DNA of 64,000 nt from Symbiodinium natans (lineage: Eukaryota; Sar; Dinophyceae; Suessiales; Symbiodiniaceae), in NCBI GenBank assembly GCA_905221605.1, contig CAJNDS010000005.1, forward strand, positions 186,001-250,000. Direction: 5' to 3'. This document shows, piece after piece, positions 16,150-25,414 of this stretch. The first letter of the stretch is position 1. The number at the start of each line of letters is the position of its first letter. The notes under the pieces were generated by a model. That model was not told where the DNA came from and ran no database searches. It saw nothing but the letters and a program-made list of their open reading frames with translations. The position numbers and the translations under genes are program-made.

Positions 16150-17230
16150 TTGCAGAGGTGTGGTGGAGGTTGGGTGCTAGTGTCTGCGATGTAGACTGCT
16201 GCACAAATGTTGAAGCTGCGCCAAGGAACAAGCACATTTTGAAGGAGATCATGTCGCAGACAGGATCAGGCGATGCTTTTTCCAGCGCACCCAATTTGAG
16301 CCTGGTGTTGCAAATAGCAGGTTACAGCACTTTGCAAGTGGCATGTTGTAAGTCGAGGGCGAAACGTATATGGTCGCAACAGCGCAGCACGTCAGCACAT
16401 CTGTGCTCGAGCGGCAAGACAAACGAACCATCAAAGACCGAGATCGTTTGCACAGGGAGCGTTTTTTGACCTGGAGCAGCCAGATATCAAAAGCATACAC
16501 GAGAGAGAAAGCCATAGCATTGTTACGCCTGGCGTGGGCATCGAGCTTGGCCTTAGTTTCAGGCCTGCCATATCCTCTCATTGTGGCGGTATGAGAGGTG
16601 GGATGTCAATAGCAACATGTCAAACCAGAATACCATGGATTTCCACGGGCCACAATCTCGATCATCGCCAAATCGGAAGCCATGGTTCCCCAGCCCAGAA
16701 CTTGCCAACTTTCAGACACAAACCCTCTTGCAGCCTATCATGTCCTATCACGATTCAGAACTGCGAGTTCCGCATTTCACTAGCTGGGCGATGGTTTCCT
16801 GCATCTCGGGCCTGGCCTCCTGCCTCCATGAGTCCCGAATCCGTACGGAATGAGACCCTGCTTCAAAATCACGTCCACTGGCCGCAAGACCAGTTCGTTC
16901 ATGCTGCCGCCGAATTGTCTTTCGATCTCGGAATCGCGGAAGCAAGGCGGAAGACGCAGGAAGGTCTCCGGGTTCAAGTTGCAGAAAAAGCGACGCCGTT
17001 AGGGAGTCGATGGGAGGCTTCGGCATCGCCTCACCGGCGAACGACCACGAGCACTCAGCAGTTTTTTGTGCAAGAAAGCGTGAGAATTGAGAATTGCAAT
17101 TCAGTACTGAGGACCCAAAATCCGGACTATCAGGCAGCGGCCCATCCCAAGCTTTGGGTAGCTTGGTGCATCATTCGGTCAGGCGAGGAGGATTGCAGAG
17201 TCGTGCTGACGTCAGACGAGCTTTCCTAAT
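16150..17230. other. strand-ambiguous open frames
   Basis: On + a frame at 16158-16469 includes APRNKHILKEIMSQT, ending at a possible exon edge near 16262. A longer + frame (16534-17229) includes QFVHAAAELSFDLGIAEARR. The minus strand over 16748-17026 is equally open and hydrophilic. I cannot choose; at most the 16.2 kb segment looks like an exon. Confidence 0.25.
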
Positions 17231-17366
17231 TGGAGCAGGGGTCTTGGGTGATTATCATATTATAAGAAAATGCGATCGTCTACTATAAAACTACTGAATA
17301 AACAGATAAATAAGTATTGCATATAGATACAGATGGTAAAGTACCTATTCGAAACTTCCCGACAGG

Positions 17367-17500
17367 CGTGGAAGGCCTCCTGTGCCTCACGCTCGCCGTC
17401 CTTTTTCTTCTCCTCACGATGGAGCTGAAGTTCCTCCTGCAGCTTGGCTTCGAAGAATCTTCGCGAGACTTCCAAGATTGGGAAATTGAAATGCACTGAG
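17367..17500 (+). CDS. membrane-protein exon (or minus-strand coiled coil)
   Basis: After CGACAG|GC the + frame reads VEGLLCLTLAVLFLLLTMEL and then KFLLQLGFEESSRDFQDWE, a transmembrane helix with an acidic tail, fitting the neighbouring hydrophobic exons. Read on the minus strand the same bases give AKLQEELQLHREEKKKDGER, a coiled-coil-like segment. The AG|G acceptor and neighbours favour +. Confidence 0.45.
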
Positions 17501-17563
17501 AGTGCGTGAGACTCAGGATATTTGAGTGGGGTGATTGCTACCAGTTGGGTTGCCATGACCCAG

Positions 17564-17694
17564 CCAAGAAGCATGGCTTCGCTGGCATACTGTCCATGAT
17601 TGCATGTGACATCCTCTTGGCATTGCTGATTGCTGTGGCCACGGGCGAGCTTTGCAAAGCATTTGCACGCAGCATTGCCAAGTGCCCTGGCTGA
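17564..17694 (+). CDS. membrane-protein exon
   Basis: The frame reads FAGILSMIACDILLALLIAV and then ATGELCKAFARSIAKCP, a clear hydrophobic helix with a basic tail. A GC donor is possible after the last Pro codon. The minus frame over the same bases is not protein-like. Confidence 0.5.
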
Positions 17695-17782
17695 GAATGG
17701 TTGTGCGCGTGTACCTGGTGATGGCAGCATGGTATTCTGAAGGTACCGTTGATTCCTAGACGCCGCCAGCTGTTGTTTTCAG

Positions 17783-17969
17783 GAGCTGGAATTTTCGCAG
17801 CATGATCGTCCGGTTATTTGTGGAACACTTCACGGCCATCAGTATCGACATCATTGCTACCATTGGTGTGTTTTCTTTCCTGGCCTTTTCTTTCCTTCCC
17901 GAATGGGAAAAGACGCCGGAAACGGAATGGTGGGATTCTGCAAGCTGTACGGACTTCTGGGATTTCCAG
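17783..17969 (+). CDS. membrane-protein exon, well bounded
   Basis: The acceptor TTTTCAG|G and a GC donor at 17970 give a 187-nt phase-1 exon: WNFRSMIVRLFVEHFTAISI, then DIIATIGVFSFLAFSFLPEW, then EKTPETEWWDSASCTDFWDF. One long hydrophobic helix is followed by an acidic, Trp-rich loop. It is the best-defined exon of this protein. The sequence does not match a family I can name with confidence. Confidence 0.6.
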
Positions 17970-17999
17970 GCATCCTGAATCCGAATTTATGTGGCGACA

Positions 18000-18440
18000 G
18001 TTCAGTGGTGCGGGGCATCTATGCGTCGTACCAGCTTTGGTTTATCGTTCAACATAACTATGGCCTAAATGTTGGCCCATTTGGCACCCGAAACTTTAAT
18101 CTCTTGTAACCCCCCCAAGAAACATGGTGCCTGTCAGCCCGCGGCACGAGAAGGCGGAATGACATCCTCAAAAAGCAATCTGAGGCCTGCCGTGCCATAC
18201 GAAGCTGCGCTGCTGATGATCCAGTTTGTTGCGCGGGCACCCTGTTCTGTGCACGGTCGAAACTGGACTTTTACAAGCGACGACCTCAGCATCGAGCCTC
18301 ATAGGAGGTTATTTCTTATCATCGCCATGTCTACCTCTGCTGTTTCTGGCATCCATTTTCGTCAGCAGTATTGGGCCGGAAATATGGAGAGCGCGACCGC
18401 TCCAAAGTCACAGTCAAAGCGGGTCATCATGAAGCGGCCG
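18000..18440 (+). CDS. possible further membrane-protein exons
   Basis: 18009-18105 reads VVRGIYASYQLWFIVQHNYG. About 18290-18400 reads GGYFLSSPCLPLLFLASIFV and continues SSIGPEIW, hydrophobic in one of two open frames. Splice limits are unclear. Confidence 0.35.
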
Positions 18441-18600
18441 AGTTACTCCACAATAAGAGCTTGTTCCAGAAGGCTTTGGGACATGGGAGGGAATCCCCAA
18501 AACAGAGCTAACCTGCGGGCGAGGTTGGTTTTCGGGGGGTAGGGCGAAGCCCTTTTCTCGGCGCCTGCATTTCCAAGAAGCAAGCAACCTGGAGCATCAG

Positions 18601-18652
18601 ACGTATGACACATTGTGACACATTGTGACACACATGGTGTCACGTTGTGCGT
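18601..18652. repeat. TGTGACACAT tandem copies plus small palindrome
   Basis: ATTGTGACAC is repeated twice, then GTGACAC and GTGTCAC form inverted arms separated by five bases (about 18626-18644). Such a hairpin could be structural; no function is claimed. Confidence 0.7.
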
Positions 18653-19198
18653 GATTCAGGAGCTAACGCGGCCCCCCAAACAGCACACAGAAACCCGGCC
18701 CGTCTCAGATCCCTCTCTTCCCCTTGTGAGACCCAAGCAGTTGCCAAGCCCAGGAACATCCCAGAACCGTAGAGTTATCAGGCGATCAGCTCGGTCTGGA
18801 AGAGGCATTGTGCCCACCAAGCTCTCGAACTTAGCCAGAGAAGACGTACGAGAGACTCCTCTGCGCTCTTACCCTCTCAAGTTTCTTGTGCCGTCGAGGA
18901 TGTTGGATAGTCAGCATGCCTGTGTGTGACCTTCAAAGTCCCTGCTTCTGCAGGTGTGTTCCCCCTTGAATCCCGGATCTTGAGCAACCCGCTGCCCCCC
19001 CGGCAGTTCCCAAGAACGCTGTTGTCACCTCCACATGGCTATCTCCCCGTTGGGAATTACTTTTTTTGAAATTTTTGTTTATTAAAAACCCCAAGAGGAT
19101 ATTAAAATAGTATTTTTGTTAAGGTTCTAAGGGTAGTGGCGGCTTGGGGTTGCTGGTTCAAGCGCGGGGGGGCGAAGAACTGAGCAGCGGACTTCATG

Positions 19199-19330
19199 AA
19201 AACAGACGAGCCTTAAACTCTTAAACTTAAACCCTAAACCCTAAACCCCAAACCCTAAACCTAAAGCCTAAACCCTAAACCCATCAAAGAAACAGATGAG
19301 CCTTAAACTCTGAACCCCCAAACCCACGGT
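19199..19330. repeat. interstitial telomere-like block flanked by direct repeats
   Basis: Several CCCTAAA/CCTAAAC units lie at 19225-19285. A 20-bp sequence close to ACAGACGAGCCTTAAACTCT is present at about 19202 and again at about 19292 (one difference), framing the block. The left neighbourhood (19060-19130) is AT-rich. Confidence 0.75.
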
Positions 19331-19642
19331 TGCAGGCAAAGCTCGCCTGGGAAGCGCTAGGTTTTGTGAGGCCCTAGCCGAGTCGATAACTTGGCAAATG
19401 TATTGACCAGAATCAGCAGTGTGCTTCCCGAGACTGGAGACATGCAGGGAAAACTGGGAGTTTGGGGGCTTGAATGTAAAAAGCAGGACAATTTCACAGC
19501 TAGAAAATTGCCCTTTATTCAAAGGGTTCCAGTGATGATTCTATGAGAATATATTCAGTTCCGTCATCGTTTTTAAGTGGAAGGTCCATGCACCGGGAGC
19601 GCACCTTCTTGGCTGATTAGGGAGGCACCGAAGTCTACCGAG

Positions 19643-19745
19643 GAGACGCGACCTCTTCGAAGCTTGGCTGGGCGGACTTTTCATTGTCGCCCCATTTGTG
19701 GAGATCCTTATGGAGTTCATTGTGCCTCTGATCGTCGGCTTCTGA
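19643..19745 (+). CDS. membrane-protein exon
   Basis: After CCGAG|G the frame reads RRDLFEAWLGGLFIVAPFVE and then ILMEFIVPLIVGF, a hydrophobic segment with two acidic residues. It closes with TGA at 19743-19745; a GC donor six bases before the stop is possible. Confidence 0.5.
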
Positions 19746-19874
19746 GTGCATACTGTTCTTACCACTTCTGCAAGACTTGTTCGGACTTGACATTGCTTTG
19801 CGACGCATTGGCCACTGAGGCTTATATGATCCATGTGCAAGTTCAGATCTCGCGCAGAGACTTCAAGGAGGGGG

Positions 19875-20048
19875 AACGTCGACAGCGGTGTGGATCATGC
19901 TGTTGCCATTGCCTTCAAGGACAGCCTTCGCCGCTAGCCTTTCCATGTGTTATTCGCCATCTTTGGTCTGGCAGATGTATCCAGCGTAAATTGGCCAGGA
20001 CTTGGACGACTTCTCGCTTTCATCTTCCTGTTGGATGGAGGCACATAA
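19875..20048 (+). pseudogene. membrane-protein segment with in-frame TAG
   Basis: One frame reads NVDSGVDHAVAIAFKDSLRR, then TAG at 19935-19937, then PFHVLFAIFGLADVSSVNWP and GLGRLLAFIFLLDGG. Both halves look like one protein in the same frame, so the stop is either a disabling mutation, a sequence error, or hidden by splicing that I cannot see. Alternative frames over the same bases are less convincing. Confidence 0.4.
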
Positions 20049-20790
20049 GAAAAATGCAACAATACTGGAAGCCTTATGCAGAAGAAGGCAGAAGAGAGGC
20101 TGAACAGACGTGAAGCGGCTTCTCTGACCAGGGGTCGTGCTGGCGATGTGTGAAGAATGAAATTAACAGGTTTTTGCTTTCAACCCACCAGACAGCGCAT
20201 CAAAGTTGCCGCAGGGGGTCGGGCTCGACATCAATCAACCCTCCATACCACTCAGCCTCTCGGGATATCCGAGTTTATATGGGAGGAATGGAAACACACA
20301 AGGCTACTCTACGGGCCTCGCTGAAGTCTTTTTTCGAGAAGCAATTTTTGGTTGTCATGACGTGATCCCTTGCTAAGCCCCAGCAATACCGGGTCTGATA
20401 GGCCTTGGCTAAGTTGCGTTTCGCCCCGAAGGTGTGCTCGGGTTGCGCTACATCTTCAAAGGGTTTCCCTTCAGCGCGCCGAGAATCATCGACGAGCAGG
20501 TGACCTCAAAGGTGCTGCGGCAGTCTGTTTCGGTGAGTCCTGGTGCGTTGATGTGCATTGCACAGTCATGACAGTCCCAATTAGCTCTGTCCTAGGCGTT
20601 CGGGCCCCTCTGCCTCGTTTGCAACAGGGAAATGCAATGGACTGATGGAGACGCGAACGATGGCTGGACATGTCGACACCATGATGTTTGCGGGCGTAGC
20701 AGTGAGAACAAGGGCGCATACCGTTGGTGACCGGACCGCACTCGACACTCGCGGCTTTGAGGCTAAACAAGCGCGCATGCGAGCAAGCAG

Positions 20791-21275
20791 CCAAGGCACT
20801 GCTACAAATGTGGCATGGACATCTGTGGAGACTGCCATCCGCAAGCGGCCACGGTACTTTACGGCCTTTTCGGGCCTCTGGACCAGCGGCTTCTGCGCGA
20901 AATGGATCCTTTGAACGAGCTGAAGTTGGTGAAGATGAACTTTCTGATCTTGGTAATGTCACCTGCCTGGGCCTGGACAAATGTGGAGTGTGTCACATCG
21001 GCGGATTCAAAACATTGCGTACTCTGAGGTTTGCGCCAATGAGTCCCCTGGGGCTGATCCCTCAGATGTTTGCGCGGCAGCTGGATTTGCACTCCCGGCT
21101 GCCTAAGCTGCTCATGGTGCGACGCCGGAACTTTCCCACGGACAACCGCCTAGCTCATACGAGCCAGAGCATGTTCTGCCTGCTGATACTGCCGCTTGTA
21201 GCGCTCTGGCACACAGGCGTGCTCAGAACTGCATCAGACCGTATATCATGCATCCGTGGTGAAGTCTCGAAGTGA
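20791..21275 (+). CDS. anonymous exons; one with CxxC-x4-CxxC
   Basis: After AAGCAG the frame at 20791-21027 reads CYKCGMDICGDCH, spacing C-x2-C-x4-C-x2-C, as in small zinc-binding knuckles, then LLREMDPLNELKLVKMNFLI. An overlapping frame to 21275 reads GGFKTLRTLRFAPMSPLGLI. Which frame is used after about 20930 is uncertain. Zinc binding is inference. Confidence 0.35.
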
Positions 21276-21290
21276 AGCCCTTGGACTCCT

Positions 21291-21447
21291 TTCAGGTTTG
21301 AGCCTGGTGTCCAAGAACGTGGACCTGCACAGGCAGCCACAGAATGAGATCCTGCTCGCTTGGCTCGGCGCCGGCTTGGCGGTGGGCCTGCTCGCTTTGC
21401 TTGGCCAGTTTCTGGTCTCGTGCCTTTGCCACTCGTCGCTTATGTGA
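21291..21447 (+). CDS. possible C-terminal membrane-anchor exon
   Basis: After TTTCAG|G the frame reads SLVSKNVDLHRQPQNEILLA and then WLGAGLAVGLLALLGQFLVS, ending at TGA (21445-21447). A single strong hydrophobic helix close to a stop would fit the end of the membrane protein. Confidence 0.45.
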
Positions 21448-21659
21448 GATGTTCACAGGTATTCAGTGATGTTTGTCAACATTTTGTAAGCTGTCAGAAA
21501 TTAGTCCCTTGCCCCCACGTACCATCGCTATGCTCGGTCAAGGTGGTGATGCGATGCGGCACAAGGTGTTGGGTTCCCAAGTCTCCCCTGAAGTGGAGAT
21601 CTTGGGAAAAGAGGGAAGGGCACCCTGATTCACGACAAGGAGCTGTTGATTGTTGATAC

Positions 21660-22092
21660 TGCCTTCTCGCTCGCTAGCTCTCCGTCCTTCTCTCTCTCTC
21701 TCTCGCTCGCTCTCTTTCCCTCACCGCTCGCTCTGACTCTCTATCTGCCTCTTTTCCCTTCCCGTCTTTCACTTGCTCCGGCTCCTCTCTCTCTCTCTCT
21801 CCCTTACAGTCTCGCGGTCGACACAGAGATCGCAAAATGCACATCACCAATCACCAGACACGGCAAGCCCAGCATGCAGAGCTTAAAAGCATGGATTTGG
21901 ATGACAGCAGATGACAACAGAAGAGGTCCAGCTAGTGCTCTCAGGTGTTGCTGCTCCCCCTCCCCTCCTCCCCCCTTCCCTCCTCCCCCCTTCCCGCCTC
22001 ACCTCCCCCCCTTCCCGCCTTCCCCCTGATCCCCTCCCCCCCCCCTTCACCCCGCCTTCCCCCGCCTTCCCCCCCCCCCCCCCCCCCCCCCG
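21660..22092. repeat. CT-rich and C-homopolymer tract
   Basis: CT repeats at about 21688-21720 and 21785-21802, then alternating CCCTTCCC / CTCC blocks at 21955-22068 ending in a C run of about 24. Pro/Ser and Gly frames on the two strands are repeat by-products. Confidence 0.9.
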
Positions 22093-22099
22093 GCTGAAA

Positions 22100-24200
22100 A
22101 ACAGAGCCTTCATTTGGTTTGGTTGAATATGCAAAGGAAAATCTCAATTCCCAAGATTTGAATCTCAAAACCTGTGTTTTTTCCTATTTTCCTTGATTGG
22201 GGACCTTTATTTCCTCGGAAGCAAAAAAGCGGAGGGGGGGGACCAACGAGTAGTCTTTTGCCGCAGTCTCGCTTCAGGCGTTGAGAGGGGGCTTTTCTCG
22301 AGGGGGCCTTCCGGTGGGAATCTCTGACGCCCACTGCCAGGGCGGAGGCACGAAGTCCACCATGCTCCATCTTGGGGTATCAAACATGTACCAGTCCTAG
22401 GTGGAATAACCGAAGCTGCTTTGCCCGCAGGACGCCCTTGCTCTTGTGGAGTACGCTGTGGCCAGGTGACCCAAATTTACGCATTTGAGTCTTCGGTTTT
22501 TACTGACAAATTAGGTGTCCGATGACGATAACTTTAATTTAGTATTTTCATTCTGGCAAAGCCAGTCAGCTAACTTTCGAGACTGTGCAAGCGGATGGCC
22601 TGCCAGTCTGTTCAGAAACACAACTTTTAAAAACTTCTTTGGCAGCTCAATGCGACACTTGGAACGGCACTTGGCCTCTGTCGACTGGCTGTGTTTCACG
22701 TCTAGGCGCAATACAGTTGTGGCTGCCGTGCTTCGGCGCCGCCCATGGCGACCGCAGCCTACAGGCTGTCAGTCTTGCGCAAAAAGTGGCAAAGCGGACG
22801 CTTTGAGAAACTACCAGCCACAGTGGGCCGATTCACACCCAATGCTATGTCAATGTGCTCTTGCCGGTATCTTCGGGCTTACTGAGAGTGCCAACACCAG
22901 AAGCTGCATGGGTTCCGTTTACAAAGCAGCAGCACTCACGGGACGAGCTTGGTCAGCTAGGTAGTGGCAGTTGACAAACTCGTTGAATCCATTTGTTGCG
23001 CATCATGACTGCAAGTGCCAGCACTGCCAGAGTGAAGCTCCCAGCGGAGCAGGGGCACTTAGTCCTGCAAGCATCGGCTAGCTGCGATGCGTCACTTTTG
23101 CATTGTGTCACTGATGGCAGCACCTCCCATGACTGCTCCAGATGTTGATGCTTTGCCTTGTGAGAAATGAACAGAAGTGACTAACATTAAGCTCAAGCGG
23201 ATTCATGAAGCGAGGCCGAGCAAGTCAAGCAGCACCAATGGCATGCTTTCACAGAGGCAGCGCTTTTCGATGTGCAAGCGGGGACGGCCTGTCTGCGCAG
23301 ATTCGTAGCCCTAATTTTTTCTTGCTGTTTTCGTCAGGCTGTCACGAGCTGCCTCAGAGGCAGAGTCAACCATGGCTTCTCAGCAAGCAATGGCATACTA
23401 GCGCTAGCCTCCGAAGAGTGTAGCAACGTGCCTTGTCTTTTGCTCAGGCCACAACCATCCTGCCTCATTCGATGTCAACAACGCAGTTGTCAGCTCTTCC
23501 TGATGCCGTGAGGATCCCAGACAAGGTTCTTACATTGACCAGGCATCTCAGACTGCTGCGACTGGGGAGGTCTCAGAGCAAGAGGCTGAGGACCTGAGGA
23601 GCATCGACCCGGCCTCAGCGCTGCTTTCTTACGCATCCACTGGATATTGTTGGTGGAATTCATCTCCAAGCCGCAAAGGTGGCGCAGCTCGAAGCCATGC
23701 AGGCACAGCAGCGGTCCCCGCAGCAGGCGCAGCGTTGTCGAACGGTCAATGAGAGCCTGCCGGCCTGTCACTGACTTGTGCGCTGCTGCAGCCCAACCTG
23801 AAGCTGGACGGGCTCATCTTGCAGCTGATTGCCACACCCTCGGCAATACTGTAGCGGGCTGCGACCGGAAGGCACGGTGCCACATGCTCTATCGGCTGCC
23901 AGTACTTCTGCTCTAGTCTGCTGTGCCAACTTACGAGCTGCTAATGCTAACGCTCCGCACTGTTTGTTGTGAGCTTTCTGGTAGCGAGCTAGGAAAAGGA
24001 CAATTTCGGCAATCCTATCGGCTGCTGAAGCTGAGCTCGACGCGGGGCATGGTTGACAACATCTCAAAGGGTCCAAAACCATGAGCCCACGTGACTTCAA
24101 CGAAGAATCACAAACGTCCTCCCTTTGCCTCCAAATCCTGAACCTACCCAACAACTCTACGAACTACCAGTAGAGCCGGAAGCACCCAGCAGCCAAAGTG
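22100..24200. other. no firmly supported gene
   Basis: A + frame at about 23648-23771 reads GIHLQAAKVAQLEAMQAQQR, a helical-looking candidate exon. A frame at 22515-22964 is open but has no motif. Nothing joins in phase. Confidence 0.35.
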
Positions 24201-24209
24201 CGCAACCCT

Positions 24210-24461
24210 TAATGTTGACTTCGCATTAATAAACCCCCCCCCCCTTCATTGATCAATCTCTCCGGCCAGGGCCTCCTCAATAGTGTTCGCCTAAATCCTG
24301 GTAGGACGTACTATTAGTTGTAGTATTAGGAAGTAGCACCACGCCCGTAAAAACCGGATTTCCCGGGTCGGATTTTACAATTGTGGCGGGTTACAATATT
24401 GTGTTCCGGGCAGCGGGATTTTACAATTGTAGCGGGCTTTATTAATGTCAAGTCAACATTA
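24210..24461. mobile_element. 252-bp element with about 27-bp terminal inverted repeats
   Basis: The left end TAATGTTGACTTCGCATTAA continues TAAACCC. The right end is its inverse, GGGCTTTATTAATGTCAAGT continuing CAACATTA, with about three mismatches. Both ends carry TA, as in TA-inserting elements. Inside are a C run and two copies of GGATTTTACAATTGTRGCGGG about 50 bp apart. There is no coding capacity, so it is a MITE-like non-autonomous element. Confidence 0.75.
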
Positions 24462-24555
24462 GGCCTCTCCCGGGAGACGGCCCAGCATCATTTGTAATAC
24501 TACCATCGAATCTAATCAACACATAAGCAACATACGGTTGTGCTGAACTCTGAGG

Positions 24556-24936
24556 TTGGACACCCAGAGCGGCGACATCGCATGGTCCTGCGCTCGGATG
24601 TATCTCGAGGTGGGTTCGATGCGACTTTCGTCAGGGCTGTCGCGTGTGGGCAAGGCAGTGATGACAAAATCCGCGCTGCTGCGCAAGAAGATCCTCAGCA
24701 TTGTCCCACCGGTCGCGGGCTTAGGAACAGTAGAGGGACAGGAGCTCAGTGCCCCAGTGGGCCGAACAGCTTTTGTGGCTTTGTTGATTTCGTTCCTTCT
24801 AGGCGGCCCGCTTCGCCTGCGGTCTGATGGTGTGCTGTCTCTGTTCAAGTTTATTCACGGCGGGGTAGAGTACGTAGTCCATAGCACAATGGCGGAAGCC
24901 GCAATTGGATCTTCGGCTTGGGAGGGCGGAGCGTGA
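24556..24936 (+). CDS. anonymous open frame, 126 codons
   Basis: The frame reads GKAVMTKSALLRKKILSIVP, then TAFVALLISFLLGGPLRLRS, then FKFIHGGVEYVVHSTMAEAA. One hydrophobic stretch and several possible AG|G boundaries lie inside it. The complementary minus frame (24516-24848) is also open, so the call is tentative. It lies just downstream of the 252-bp inverted-repeat element. Confidence 0.35.
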   Translation: MDTQSGDIAWSCARMYLEVGSMRLSSGLSRVGKAVMTKSALLRKKILSIVPPVAGLGTVEGQELSAPVGRTAFVALLISFLLGGPLRLRSDGVLSLFKFIHGGVEYVVHSTMAEAAIGSSAWEGGA

Positions 24937-24977
24937 GTATGGTTATTCCTTTGTGTGTTTGCATATTTCTCTATTCT

Positions 24978-25075
24978 CTATATATATATATATATCTCTA
25001 TTTATAAATAATGTATGGGTGTTTCTTTTCTTGGGGAGGGGGGGGTTTGGGGTGGGGGGGGGGTGGTAGGGCAAG
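24978..25075. repeat. (TA)n and G-run tract
   Basis: TA repeat at about 24978-24995 and G runs at 25038-25073 with GT interruptions. Non-coding. Confidence 0.85.
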
Positions 25076-25300
25076 CCCGCAGTCCATATTGGCGAACGGC
25101 AACTCTCAACTTCGGTCAGAATTTGGACTCTGAGTCCTTGTGAACTAGTAGAGCTCTTGGAGTTCAGTCACCCTGCGTCTAGACTAGATGCTGGAATAGT
25201 CTAGACGTTCTCGCAGTCTCAGTGAGCCTTAAACTGTGTTCTCAGCATGTCTGCCTGTGACATACTGGTAGCAACTCCGTCCGTTTTGCTCTGATTCTTC

Positions 25301-25410
25301 ACCTGATTATTTCCCAAAATAGAGGTACCCCGTTTACACCCCAAATAGCATAGAACTCCCTTGAAGGGACTCCCAAAAAAGGGAACCCCTACTCTCGGAA
25401 ACCCCCGCCT
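25301..25410. mobile_element. small foldback element, family 1 (copy b)
   Basis: It contains GGTACCCCGTTTACACCCCA, then AATAG, and ends CTCTCGGAAACCCCCGCC, matching the right end of copy a and the core of copies c and d. The left arm is degenerate. Non-coding. Confidence 0.5.
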
Positions 25411-25414
25411 TGGT

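Noticed and set aside
21883..22168. Gly/Arg and Pro/Ser open frames
   Set aside because: By-products of the CT/C-rich tract at 21.95-22.09 kb.
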